Under the pieces are notes generated by a model. That model had not been told where the DNA came from. It was given only the letters and a program-made list of their open reading frames with translations, and did not search any database. A stretch of DNA of 64,000 bases from Kineosporia corallincola (GTDB lineage: Bacteria > Actinomycetota > Actinomycetes > Actinomycetales > Kineosporiaceae): contig NZ_JAHBAY010000011.1 in assembly GCF_018499875.1 (NCBI RefSeq), positions 124,001-188,000 of the forward strand, written 5' to 3'. The position numbers and the translations under genes were made by a program. Shown here one piece after another: positions 1 to 7,850 of this stretch (its first letter is position 1; the number at the start of each line of letters is the position of its first letter).

Positions 1-245
1 GAGACGCCCAGCAACGTGGCCCCGAGCACGAGCGTGATCGCGGTGACCACGCGCCGGCGCCGGAAACCGGAGTCGGACTGCTGGTGGTCCCGGGGCACCC
101 GTTCGATCAGCGTCGTGCGCAGAAAGGTCTCCACCGCGCGGCCGGTGGCGGTGCGGCGCAGGCCGGCCGCGGCGAAGCGCTCCAGCCGGCGGCTGGCCCG
201 GGCCTCGAACGTGGAGCGGGTGGGATGTCCGGTGTCGTGGGGCAT
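1..245 (-). CDS. Membrane protein, N-terminal part only
   Basis: The gene runs off the left edge, so only the first 81 residues are visible. They form a basic cytoplasmic head rich in Arg, with RRRRVV just before a hydrophobic stretch (AITLVLGATLLGV) that looks like the first membrane segment. The start is the ATG 9 bp downstream of the stop of the NAD(P)H-binding gene, so the two are probably cotranscribed. A CPBP-type intramembrane protease is one possibility from remembered neighbourhoods, but no catalytic motif is visible here and I do not assign it. Confidence 0.6.
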   Translation of the reverse strand, partial: MPHDTGHPTRSTFEARASRRLERFAAAGLRRTATGRAVETFLRTTLIERVPRDHQQSDSGFRRRRVVTAITLVLGATLLGV

Positions 246-254
246 CTCGGGCAC

Positions 255-1160
255 TCAGGCCTGCTCGGCCAGTTCGCGCTCCCGCTCGGCCAGGGCCAGG
301 CGCACCGCCTCGTCGTAGCCGATCGTCGGGCCCGGCACGACCTCCTCGATCGAGTGGTCGTTCACCACCACCTCGTTGATCATCGAGTCGACCAGGTTGC
401 GCCCGGTGGCCGTGTCCACGTCGGTGACCAGCGACAGCCAGCGCGACGACAGGCTCGGCGTGAGCAGCGGCACGGTGACGTTCGGCAGGCGCTTGTCCAT
501 GATCGCCGCGGCCCGGGCCAGCATGTCCCGGTAGCGCAGCACCTCCGGGCCGCCGATCTCGAACACCCGCCCCCGCGCGGCCTCCGGCTCCAGCACGCCC
601 TCCAGGTAACGGACGACGTCGGCCAGGGCGATCGGCTGCGTGCGGGTGTTCACCCACTGCGGCGTGACCATGGCCGGAAGATGGTCGACGAGCTGCCGGG
701 TGATCTCCCAGCTGATCCCGCCGTGCCCGACCACCACCGCCGCCCGCAGCGAGGTGACCGGCACCCCGGCGAGGGGCAGCAGTTGCTCGACCTGCCGGCG
801 CGAGCGCAGGTGCGGTGAGAGGTTCTCGTCGTCCGTGCCCAGGCCGCCCAGGTAGACGATCCGCTCCAGCCCGGCCTGCTGCGCGGCCGACCCGAAGTTG
901 AGGGCCGCGTCGGCGTCCTTCTGCTCGAAGTCGTCCGACTCCAGCGAGTGCACGAGGTAGTACGCGGCGTCGCAGCCGGCCAGCGCGGCGCCCAGGCTCT
1001 CGGCGTCGGAGACGTCGCCGAACACCGGATCGCCCGCACCGGAGTAGCTCTCCGGGTGCCGGGTCATCGCCCTCACGGTGTGCCCCTTACGCACCAGGCG
1101 CTCGGCCAGGTGTGAGCCGATGAATCCGGAAGCGCCCGTGACCAGCACTGTTCTCGCCAT
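255..1160 (-). CDS. NAD(P)H-binding NmrA/SDR-like protein
   Basis: This 301-residue protein is an atypical short-chain dehydrogenase with a Rossmann fold. The nucleotide-binding motif TGASGFIGSHLAE lies at the N-terminus, followed by the family pattern AAYYLVHSL and YLGGLG. An upstream in-frame start exists, but the ATG at 1160 puts the Rossmann motif about seven residues from the N-terminus, as is usual. The C-terminal part resembles proteins that bind NAD(P) without a proven reaction. It lies directly upstream of the truncated membrane protein gene. The substrate cannot be told from sequence. Confidence 0.85.
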   Translation of the reverse strand: MARTVLVTGASGFIGSHLAERLVRKGHTVRAMTRHPESYSGAGDPVFGDVSDAESLGAALAGCDAAYYLVHSLESDDFEQKDADAALNFGSAAQQAGLERIVYLGGLGTDDENLSPHLRSRRQVEQLLPLAGVPVTSLRAAVVVGHGGISWEITRQLVDHLPAMVTPQWVNTRTQPIALADVVRYLEGVLEPEAARGRVFEIGGPEVLRYRDMLARAAAIMDKRLPNVTVPLLTPSLSSRWLSLVTDVDTATGRNLVDSMINEVVVNDHSIEEVVPGPTIGYDEAVRLALAERERELAEQA

Positions 1161-1386
1161 GCCCCCAGTCTCGGTGCGCTCCGGCCGCCCGGCACCCGGA
1201 GGCGGACCGGGTGATGGTTGATACCGATTTGAGTTCGCGAGGTGAGTTGGGTGGGAGCTGTGAGGCAGAATAGTTCGCTCACCGGACATACCTCGTTCAC
1301 CGTGTCGCGATCATCGCTTCACGACCCGCGCGAGCGACCGTCCGTCGGCTGTCGCGTCCCCGCTGTCCCCTTACGGAGCTCGTTCA

Positions 1387-1788
1387 ATGACGACTGTGAT
1401 CACCTTCGGCACCTTCGATGTCCTGCACATCGGTCACCTGCGCATCCTCGAGCGGGCGAAGGCGCACGGCGACCGCCTGGTGGTGGGGGTGTCCTCGGAT
1501 GCACTGAACATGAGCAAGAAGGGCCGCAACCCGATCTTCAGCGAGAAGGAGCGCTCGTCGCTGATCGAAGCGCTCAAGGTGGTCGACGAGGTCTTCATCG
1601 AGGAGTCGCTGGAGCTGAAGGCCGAGTACGTCAAGAAGTTCGGCGCCGACCTGCTGGTCATGGGCGACGACTGGGCCGGCCGCTTCGACTGGATCAAGGA
1701 GTTCTGTGAGGTCGTGTACCTGCCCCGCACGCCCTCCATCTCGACCACCGCGGTGATCGAGAAGATCTCCAAGCTGCCCAGCGCCTGA
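1387..1788 (+). CDS. Glycerol-3-phosphate cytidylyltransferase-like protein (TagD family)
   Basis: This is a compact 133-residue nucleotidyltransferase. It has the HIGH signature at residues 14-17 and the RTPSISTT motif near residue 115, which matches RTxGISTT of TagD. Known relatives transfer CMP to glycerol 3-phosphate to make CDP-glycerol for teichoic acids or other surface polyols. The length equals that of the family. A GGAG lies about 10 nt before the ATG. The gene stands alone, divergent from the NAD(P)H-binding gene, so the acceptor is inferred only from family membership; a related CDP-polyol or FAD-type activity remains possible. Confidence 0.85.
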   Translation: MTTVITFGTFDVLHIGHLRILERAKAHGDRLVVGVSSDALNMSKKGRNPIFSEKERSSLIEALKVVDEVFIEESLELKAEYVKKFGADLLVMGDDWAGRFDWIKEFCEVVYLPRTPSISTTAVIEKISKLPSA

Positions 1789-1794
1789 GACCTC

Positions 1795-1856
1795 CGGCGT
1801 GGAGCACGGGCGCGGTGTGGGAAAGTCGCCACGCCGCGTCCGATTTCATTTTTTAT
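1795..1856 (+). terminator. Probable terminator after the TagD-like gene
   Basis: Eight perfectly paired bases (CGGCGTGG with CCACGCCG) enclose a 26-nt loop just after the stop codon. They are followed at a short distance by an unusual T-run, ATTTCATTTTTTATA. The large loop makes this weaker than a canonical intrinsic terminator. Confidence 0.4.
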
Positions 1857-2168
1857 ACGCGATTTATGTCGGTAATGGTGGACGACGCGAGGGGCGGCCG
1901 CGTAGATTTTAGCGACAGTGAGATTGGGTTCGCGGGGGGCGTCTTTGGGGACGGCGCACATCATCGTTGCTGGTCAGCATGGGTCCAACAGGTGGCTCAT
2001 CGCTGCGGCATATTGCTTCGGATTGCTCGGGGTAATAAATCCCTGAGGCCGTAGGAATGGCTCTTCCTGGCCTGGTCATTCGTCGCCGGTCGCTTTTGAC
2101 ATGCTGTTGTGAGTGTTTCCAGCGTAAAACTTTCTGTCACCGCCTGATCGGTGGCACCCGCACAGGCC
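1857..2168. other. Intergenic stretch of unusually low GC
   Basis: About 310 bases without a convincing gene. The composition is clearly more AT-rich than the flanks (for example TTTATGTCGG and GTAAAACTTTC). It contains one TTGACA at about 2096-2101 without a well-spaced -10. A 79-codon frame crosses it, but its codon use does not resemble the neighbours. It may be a remnant of transferred DNA or an uncharacterised regulatory region. Confidence 0.4.
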
Positions 2169-2208
2169 CTCGGGCGGTGCTCCGACCCCTCCCGGAGCGC
2201 CGCCCGAG
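2169..2208 (-). terminator. Terminator of the potassium channel operon
   Basis: A 16-bp inverted repeat (CTCGGGCGGTGCTCCG with CGGAGCGCCGCCCGAG) pairs completely apart from one G-U pair and has an 8-nt loop. It begins 24 bp beyond the stop of the leftward channel gene. No T-tract follows, which is common in high-GC actinomycetes. Confidence 0.7.
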
Positions 2209-2232
2209 TCCGTGTGCGGGGGCGGCGAGGCT

Positions 2233-4284
2233 CTACTGCGGCAGGCGTCGGCCCGCCAGCTGCCGCCAGATCCAGCTCTCCGGCATCCGGGTGCCGGTGA
2301 CCACGTACTGCGCCGTGCCCTCGCTGAGCAGAGTGGTCTGGAGTTCGCGCTGGGCCACCCGGGTGCCCGCGACCAGCAGCTCGTCGTCCAGGCGCAGTTC
2401 GGTGGCGTCGGGCGGGGCGATGGTGGCCTCGCCGTCGCGCAGCAGCATGAGGGGCACGACCGGCAGTCGCTCCTCGCGGTCGTCGGGGTCGCGGAACAGG
2501 TCGCCGATGGTCAGCGGGATGCGCCGGCCGTCCGGGATGCCGCGGCGCTGCCGGGTGCGCGACGACACCGCGTCGGGGTCGAGGTAACCGGCCAGGGCCG
2601 GGGCCTGCCAGGCGTCCAGCTCCACGTTCCAGACGTCTTTCATGTACTGGCCGCAGCGGTGCTTGATGCGCTGGATCAGGTCGAGGGCCTCCTGCTCGCC
2701 GCGCTGGGGCATCTCCTCGAGGAAGCGCCACAGCAGCGGGGTGGACAGCCGGGCGTACGCCTCGCGGGCCACGATGTCGGCCGGCACCAGAAGCATGTCC
2801 AGGTGCATGGCGGTGAACAGCGACTGGTTGGTGGGCAGGTTCTGCCGGGCGGCCACGTAGAGGTCGGGGTTGCGGCGGCGGGCGGCGGCGATCAGCGACA
2901 GGTTGGTCGTGTCGTCGTCGGTGCCGGCCACGAACCCCACGGCGTGCTCGATGCGGGCCTCGTCCATCACCTCCGGCTCGGAGCCCTCGCCGTGGATCAC
3001 CCGGGGCAGCTCCTCCACCGGCCGGTCCAGCTCGGCGGCGAGGAACTCGTCCGAGGGCGGGTCCGGCTCGATCACCACCACGTCGAGCCCCTCGGCCAGC
3101 AGGTCGCCCACGATCTCCTGGCCGAAACGCCCGTAGCCGCAGACGATCCACAGGCCCTCGGCGGGCGGTGACATCGGCGGCGGCTGCTCCGACCCCGGTC
3201 CGGCCTCCAGCCACGAGTACAGCCGGAACGAGGCCGGGGCGCGCAGGGCCATCCGCAGGTGGTCGCCGAACCGGTCGAACGGGTTGATCACCGTCGGCGT
3301 GCCCCAGGCCAGCATCCGGTCCTCCACCGGTGCCGAGATGGTGCGGGCGATCACCGGCAGGTCGGGACGCAGCAGGGCCGCCGACATGGTGATGGCGAGG
3401 TTGACGTCGTCGTTGTCGGTCAGCGCCAGCACGGCCTGGCAGTTCGGGTTCTTCAGCCCGGCCAGCTTGAGGTTGAACGGGTTCGAGGCGTCGGCGGTCA
3501 GGCCCGGTGGATCGGCGAAGTACTGGTCCACGTCGAGCGACTCGATCTGCGTGGGCTGCACGTCGACGGCGACGAAGCTGCGCCCGAGCTGGTCCCAGGC
3601 CCGGCCCAGCCGCTGCCCGGTGTGGCCGTAGCCGGCGATCAGCAGGAACGGGTCGCGCAGCCGGGCCACCCGGCCGGTGAACCGGCGCATGTCGAGGGCG
3701 GTGCGGAAGCCGCGGTCCTGCAAGAGCGAGAGCAGAGTACCGATGGCGTAGGCCCAGCCGACCACGGTGAGGTAGATGCTGGCCGTCATCCAGAGCCGCT
3801 GCTCCGCGGTGAACGGGAACGGGATCTCGCCGAAGCCGATCGTGCTGGCCGTGTAGCTCATCACGTAGAACGCGTTGAACAGGCCCATCCGGTGCGGCTC
3901 GCCCTCGTCGGTCTCACCCGGGGCCAGGGCCAGGCCCACCGTGGTGATGCCGAAGATGATGATCAGCACGATCAGCGGCGTGCGCATGCGGCGCATCACC
4001 AGGAAGATCGGCGCCGAGCCGGTGTCGACGCCGCGCGAGCTCAGCGGCCCGCCCTCCGGGCCGGGCAGGTCGCCGGCCTGGCGGAAGCGGGAGATCGCCG
4101 CCCAGCGGGTGGCGCCGGTGATCACCGCGTTGGTCGCGGCGGCGTCGTGATCGGGCGGGAGCGGTTCCATCGGCTCGCCGGGCGTGCGGGTGCGGCCGCC
4201 CGGGCGCCGGCCGCCGTAGCGGCGACCGGGGTGCCGGTCGTGCCACATCTCCTGCTCGGTGCGGGGCCTGTCCAGCGGATGCAT
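2233..4284 (-). CDS. Two-RCK-domain potassium channel
   Basis: The protein has 683 residues. A soluble N-terminus is followed by a first membrane helix around residues 103-121, a pore loop with the filter-like TIGFG at 148-152 and a second helix around 165-187. Two TrkA-N/RCK domains follow, with nucleotide loops GYGHTGQRLG at 218-227 and GYGRFG at 383-388. The layout matches ligand-gated K+ channels of the MthK/GsuK type, but the filter is TIGFG rather than TVGYG. The ATG overlaps the stop of the upstream small membrane protein (ATGA), so translation is coupled. Gating ligand and exact ion preference are unknown. Confidence 0.88.
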   Translation of the reverse strand: MHPLDRPRTEQEMWHDRHPGRRYGGRRPGGRTRTPGEPMEPLPPDHDAAATNAVITGATRWAAISRFRQAGDLPGPEGGPLSSRGVDTGSAPIFLVMRRMRTPLIVLIIIFGITTVGLALAPGETDEGEPHRMGLFNAFYVMSYTASTIGFGEIPFPFTAEQRLWMTASIYLTVVGWAYAIGTLLSLLQDRGFRTALDMRRFTGRVARLRDPFLLIAGYGHTGQRLGRAWDQLGRSFVAVDVQPTQIESLDVDQYFADPPGLTADASNPFNLKLAGLKNPNCQAVLALTDNDDVNLAITMSAALLRPDLPVIARTISAPVEDRMLAWGTPTVINPFDRFGDHLRMALRAPASFRLYSWLEAGPGSEQPPPMSPPAEGLWIVCGYGRFGQEIVGDLLAEGLDVVVIEPDPPSDEFLAAELDRPVEELPRVIHGEGSEPEVMDEARIEHAVGFVAGTDDDTTNLSLIAAARRRNPDLYVAARQNLPTNQSLFTAMHLDMLLVPADIVAREAYARLSTPLLWRFLEEMPQRGEQEALDLIQRIKHRCGQYMKDVWNVELDAWQAPALAGYLDPDAVSSRTRQRRGIPDGRRIPLTIGDLFRDPDDREERLPVVPLMLLRDGEATIAPPDATELRLDDELLVAGTRVAQRELQTTLLSEGTAQYVVTGTRMPESWIWRQLAGRRLPQ

Positions 4285-4670
4285 CAGCGGCGGTGGAACG
4301 ACACGGTCTCGATCACCAGCAGCACGACCGAGACCAGGTTGGCGAGCAGGGCACCGCCGGACAGCGACACGATGCTGGCCATCGCGTGCGCGTCCAGGCC
4401 GGAGGAGGACACGTAGTCGGCGTACACCCAGACGATGGCCGCCGTGCCCAGTTGCAGGTCGGCGACCAGGCTGGTGGCCAGGTGCACGGCACCGATCTGG
4501 GTGCGGTCCCCGAACTTGAGCACGGTGGTGATCAGGCTGACCACCACCGCCGCGTACAGCTCGTACTCGCTGTGCAGCTCGGAGTTGGAGATGTCACCGA
4601 TGAAGAATCCGAAGTTCAGCGTCGCCGCCAGCAGCACGAAGAAGCCGAAGATCACTTTCTCGAGGTTCAT
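4284..4670 (-). CDS. Small membrane protein, DUF6394-like partner of the channel
   Basis: This 128-residue protein has about four hydrophobic segments (starting with FGFFVLLAATLNFGFF) separated by short loops. The conserved-looking stretch FGDRTQIGAVHLATSLVADL sits in the middle. The ATG at 4670 has a strong GGAGGGG ribosome binding site 3 nt upstream. Its stop overlaps the start of the potassium channel gene by four bases, so the two proteins are probably made together. I recall similar proteins as DUF6394 beside TrkA-type channels, but that is memory only. A channel subunit or regulator is an inference. Confidence 0.75.
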   Translation of the reverse strand: MNLEKVIFGFFVLLAATLNFGFFIGDISNSELHSEYELYAAVVVSLITTVLKFGDRTQIGAVHLATSLVADLQLGTAAIVWVYADYVSSSGLDAHAMASIVSLSGGALLANLVSVVLLVIETVSFHRR

Positions 4671-4755
4671 CGACCCCTCCGGTCGAACGGGTGCGCACGG
4701 CGTCGGGCGGAAAACAGGACGGGGAGCATCCTGCACCTCACCCCAGGCCGAACGC

Positions 4756-6003
4756 TCACCGGGCCATGGTTGTGCCCGTCCGCCGCCCGCCGATCGCCAC
4801 GGATCCGCCGACGGCCATCATCACCAGCATCCCGGCGATCAGCAGCATGGGTGCGGTCCAGGTGCCGGTGGCGGTGTGCACCGCCCCGACGATGATCGGC
4901 CCGAGCGAGGCCAGGATGTAGCCGACACCCTGGATCGCCGCCGACATCCGCCGGGCGTCGTCCGGGCTCACCGACCGGGCCACCACCACGCTGAAGATCA
5001 CGGTGAATCCGCCGCCCTGGGCGAAGCCGCCGAGACAGCACCACAGCATCCACAGCCCGGGGGCCAGGGCCAGGCCCAGCGGCAGGGTGATCCAGCAGGC
5101 ACAGACCACCAGCAGCGCGGCCCGCGGGCCCAGGCCCCGGCCGATCGCCCAGGGCAGGCCGAACGCCGCGAACAGCGCGGTGGCCTGGAAGAACGTGGAG
5201 CTCGCGCCGGCCTGCGCGGCACTCAGGCCGCGCTCGTCGGCGAGCAGGGTGGGCAGCCAGGCGGTGATGCCGAAGTAGCTGAACGACTGCCCGGTGAAGG
5301 CCGCGATCATGCCCAGGACCAGGCGGCGCCGCCAGAGCGGGGTGGGGTCGTGGAGCACGGGTGCGGAGGTTTTCGTCGTCCTCGAGCGGTGTTCCGCGGT
5401 GAGGGGGACGGCGCGCTGCCAGACCACGGCCGCGACCAGCACCACCACCGCCCAGGTGGCCAGCGCCCAGCGCCAGGTGAGCCAGCCGGCCAGCGGCGCC
5501 CCGAGCAGGGTGGCCGACAGCGAGCCGATGTTGAGGGCCGCCGTGTAGAAGCCGGTGACCTGGGTGGTGCGGCCCGGGAAGTCACGGCCGATGATCGCGG
5601 GCACCAGCACGTTGGTGATCGTGATGCCCAGGCCCATCACCAGGGTTCCGGCCAGTGCCGCCGCCAGCCCTCCGGCCGAGCGCAGCAGGATTCCGGCGAG
5701 GATGACGATCAGGCTGATCCGCACCGCCTGGTTGATGCCCGTGCGGCGGGTCAGCACCAGCACCAGGGGCGTGCCCAGGCCGAAGCAGATCACCGGGATC
5801 GAGGTGAGCAGGCCGGCCGTGGCGCTGTCGATGTGCAGGGCGTCGCGGATGTCGGCGATCGCCGGGGCCACGGCGATGATCGGCGCCCGCATGGTGAGCG
5901 AGACCAGCAGCACCCCGGCCAGCACCAGCAGCGGCATCGTGACGGCGGGCCGTTCCGGGGCGCGCTCGATCGGTCGGTGGGGGCCTGGCTCGGTCGTGGT
6001 CAC
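4756..6003 (-). CDS. MFS transporter, CynX/NimT-like
   Basis: The 415-residue protein has twelve predicted membrane helices in two halves joined by a charged loop around residue 200. The N-terminal half contains MRAPIIAVAPAIADI and GLLTSIPVICFGLGTP, typical of the CynX/NimT cyanate/nitroimidazole-type MFS group. The second half carries AAFTGQSFSYFGITAWLPTL. I chose the GTG at 6003 because it follows the inverted repeat at 6024-6038, which is probably in the promoter; an ATG at 6072 is possible. It is divergent from the PAP2 gene. The substrate is unknown. Confidence 0.82.
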   Translation of the reverse strand: MTTTEPGPHRPIERAPERPAVTMPLLVLAGVLLVSLTMRAPIIAVAPAIADIRDALHIDSATAGLLTSIPVICFGLGTPLVLVLTRRTGINQAVRISLIVILAGILLRSAGGLAAALAGTLVMGLGITITNVLVPAIIGRDFPGRTTQVTGFYTAALNIGSLSATLLGAPLAGWLTWRWALATWAVVVLVAAVVWQRAVPLTAEHRSRTTKTSAPVLHDPTPLWRRRLVLGMIAAFTGQSFSYFGITAWLPTLLADERGLSAAQAGASSTFFQATALFAAFGLPWAIGRGLGPRAALLVVCACWITLPLGLALAPGLWMLWCCLGGFAQGGGFTVIFSVVVARSVSPDDARRMSAAIQGVGYILASLGPIIVGAVHTATGTWTAPMLLIAGMLVMMAVGGSVAIGGRRTGTTMAR

Positions 6004-6023
6004 AGGTGGCCACTCTAGAGCCG

Positions 6024-6038
6024 ATTCATGGGATGAAT
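6024..6038. promoter_or_regulatory. Inverted repeat between the MFS and PAP2 genes
   Basis: ATTCAT and ATGAAT are perfectly complementary around a GGG spacer, 20 bp upstream of the chosen MFS start. The small dyad in an otherwise GC-rich region looks like an operator, possibly of a GntR- or MarR-type regulator, but no regulator gene is adjacent. Confidence 0.4.
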
Positions 6039-6090
6039 TGAAGACAGGTATCGCGTCGTAGTCTTCACGCATGTCCGAGCGCGGCGACCG

Positions 6091-6927
6091 ATGACCTACC
6101 TGCACCCCAGCTGGCAGCTCTCCGCCACCAGCGCCGTGCTCCTGACCGTGTTGTGGGGCCTGCTCACGCTGACCTCCCGCAACCGGGCCACCGAGCTGCT
6201 GCGGTCGTTCGCCCGGGAGTTCGCCGTGGTGATGACGCTGCTCGGGATCTGGCAGTACGTCGGGCGGTTCGTGCGCACCCACGTGGACGGCGCCTACTCG
6301 CACGCGGTGTGGGTGCAAAACGCGCAGCGGTTCCTGCACCTGCCCGACGAGCTGGAGCTCCAGCACCTGGTGCTGCCGCACGAGTGGCTGGTGCGGGGGA
6401 TGAACTCCTACTACGCCTTCGCCCACCTGAACGGCATGGCGCTGTTCCTGGTCTGGGTCTGGTGGCGGCGCCGCGACGACTTCCGCGCGGTGCGCAACAC
6501 GGTGGTCGGCACCACCCTGATCTGCCTGTTCGTGCAGGCGATCCCGGTCGCCCCGCCGCGGCTGCTGCCGAACTCCGGCTACGTCGACACCGCGCTGCTG
6601 TACGGGCAGTCGGTCTACGGCGAGTACGCCACCGGCGTGGCGTCACAGCTCACCGCGATGCCCTCGGTGCACGTGGCCTGGGCGGCCGTCGTCGGCTGGT
6701 ACGTGACCCGCCTCGGCCGCGGCCCGCTGCGCTGGACCGGCGCCGCGCACCTGGTGATCACCGTGCTCGTGGTCGCGGCGACCGCGAACCACTGGTGGCT
6801 CGACGGGATCGTGGCCACCGGCATCATGCTCGCGGTGCTCACGGGTCAGTGGCTCGTCTCCCGGGTGTGGGGGCGGCTTCGAACCATGGACGACGAGGAG
6901 CCCGAGCCGTCCCCGGCCGTGGTCTGA
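6091..6927 (+). CDS. PAP2-superfamily membrane phosphatase/transferase
   Basis: This 278-residue protein has about six membrane helices. The PAP2 active-site motifs are visible: PPRLLP around residue 155, MPSVHVAW around 190 and ANHWWLDGI around 232, the last supplying the His and Asp of motif 3. The spacing and the VPxRLLP form resemble the Aur1/Ipt1-like branch (PAP2_3), which moves or removes phosphate groups on lipids. An ATG 20 bp upstream runs into a stop in another frame, so 6091 is the start. It ends 5 bp from the convergent LysR gene. The substrate is unknown. Confidence 0.85.
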   Translation: MTYLHPSWQLSATSAVLLTVLWGLLTLTSRNRATELLRSFAREFAVVMTLLGIWQYVGRFVRTHVDGAYSHAVWVQNAQRFLHLPDELELQHLVLPHEWLVRGMNSYYAFAHLNGMALFLVWVWWRRRDDFRAVRNTVVGTTLICLFVQAIPVAPPRLLPNSGYVDTALLYGQSVYGEYATGVASQLTAMPSVHVAWAAVVGWYVTRLGRGPLRWTGAAHLVITVLVVAATANHWWLDGIVATGIMLAVLTGQWLVSRVWGRLRTMDDEEPEPSPAVV

Positions 6928-6932
6928 GCGGT

Positions 6933-7790
6933 TCACCCGGCGGCGTACAGCTCCCGCGACAGCGTCACCAGCTCGGCCACCAGCGGCGGCGCCTCGCCCC
7001 GCCACCAGGCCAGCCACACCGGCAGCCGGCCGGCGTCGCGCACCGGGCGGTAGACGATGCCCGGGCGCGGGTACTGCGCGACCGTGGCCTCCGCGGTCAT
7101 CCCCACCGCCCCGCCGGCGGCGATCATGGTCAGCCACTCGTCCACCGAGTGCGAGGGCAGTACCTGGGCCGGCCGGGCGTTCTCGGGCCACAGGTCCAGC
7201 GTGGTGGTGCCGGTGCGCCGGTCGATCGAGATGGTGCGGCCGGCGAAGTCGCCGAGCCGGACGAACCGGCGGCGGGCCCACGGATCGTCGGCGGCGACCG
7301 CGGCGAACCGGGCCTCGGTGGCGATCTGCTCGGTGGTGAAGCGGGCGTCGGCCAGCGGCCGGCGGATCACCGCGACGTCGGCCGTGCCCTCGGCCAGCCC
7401 GGCGGTCGGGGTGTTGGACTGCACCAGCAGCAGCCGGGTGCCGGGATGCCGCCGGGCCCAGCCGCGCTGGAGGCCGGTGGTGTGCCGGCCGAGTGCGGAC
7501 CAGGCGAAGCCCAGGCGCAGTTCGGAGCGCGACTGGTCGACGGCCCGGCGCAGCTCGGCCACCTCGCCGAGGATGCGCCGCGCCCGGGGGAGCACCATCG
7601 CCCCGGCCGGTGACACCTCGACCCGCCGGGTGGTGCGCCGCAGCAGCGTGACGCCGAGCCCGGCCTCCAGCGCGGCCACCGCCCGGGACACCGCGGCCTG
7701 CGACACCCCCAGCTCGATCGCCGCGTCGGTGAACGTGCCGCAGTCGGCCACCGCGACCAGGCAGCGCAGCTGACGCAGTTCCGGATCCAT
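6933..7790 (-). CDS. LysR-family transcriptional regulator
   Basis: The 285-residue protein starts with a winged helix-turn-helix (LRCLVAVADCGTFTDAA, then GVSQAAVSRAVAALE) and continues with the LysR effector domain. Its start codon lies within a perfect dyad, and the gene is divergent from an EamA transporter gene. By family rule it should repress itself and activate the transporter in response to a small molecule. The effector cannot be deduced. Confidence 0.88.
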   Translation of the reverse strand: MDPELRQLRCLVAVADCGTFTDAAIELGVSQAAVSRAVAALEAGLGVTLLRRTTRRVEVSPAGAMVLPRARRILGEVAELRRAVDQSRSELRLGFAWSALGRHTTGLQRGWARRHPGTRLLLVQSNTPTAGLAEGTADVAVIRRPLADARFTTEQIATEARFAAVAADDPWARRRFVRLGDFAGRTISIDRRTGTTTLDLWPENARPAQVLPSHSVDEWLTMIAAGGAVGMTAEATVAQYPRPGIVYRPVRDAGRLPVWLAWWRGEAPPLVAELVTLSRELYAAG

Positions 7791-7804
7791 ACGCGCATCG
7801 TATG
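7788..7804. promoter_or_regulatory. LysR box, ATAC-N7-GTAT
   Basis: CATACG and CGTATG form a perfect 6-bp dyad around CGCAT. The core reads ATAC-N7-GTAT, the textbook LysR-type site. It overlaps the LysR start codon and lies 47 bp upstream of the divergent EamA gene, the expected place for autoregulation plus control of the neighbour. Confidence 0.7.
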
Positions 7805-7850
7805 AATCCGCCGGGCCACGCATTTCCGGTTCCCGCCGGTAGTCCGCACA

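Noticed and set aside
1815-2054. 79-codon frame in the low-GC island
   Set aside because: No ribosome binding site, no family pattern and codon use unlike the neighbours.
2096-2101. TTGACA as a promoter for the channel region
   Set aside because: It points right, towards no gene, and lacks a -10 at proper distance.
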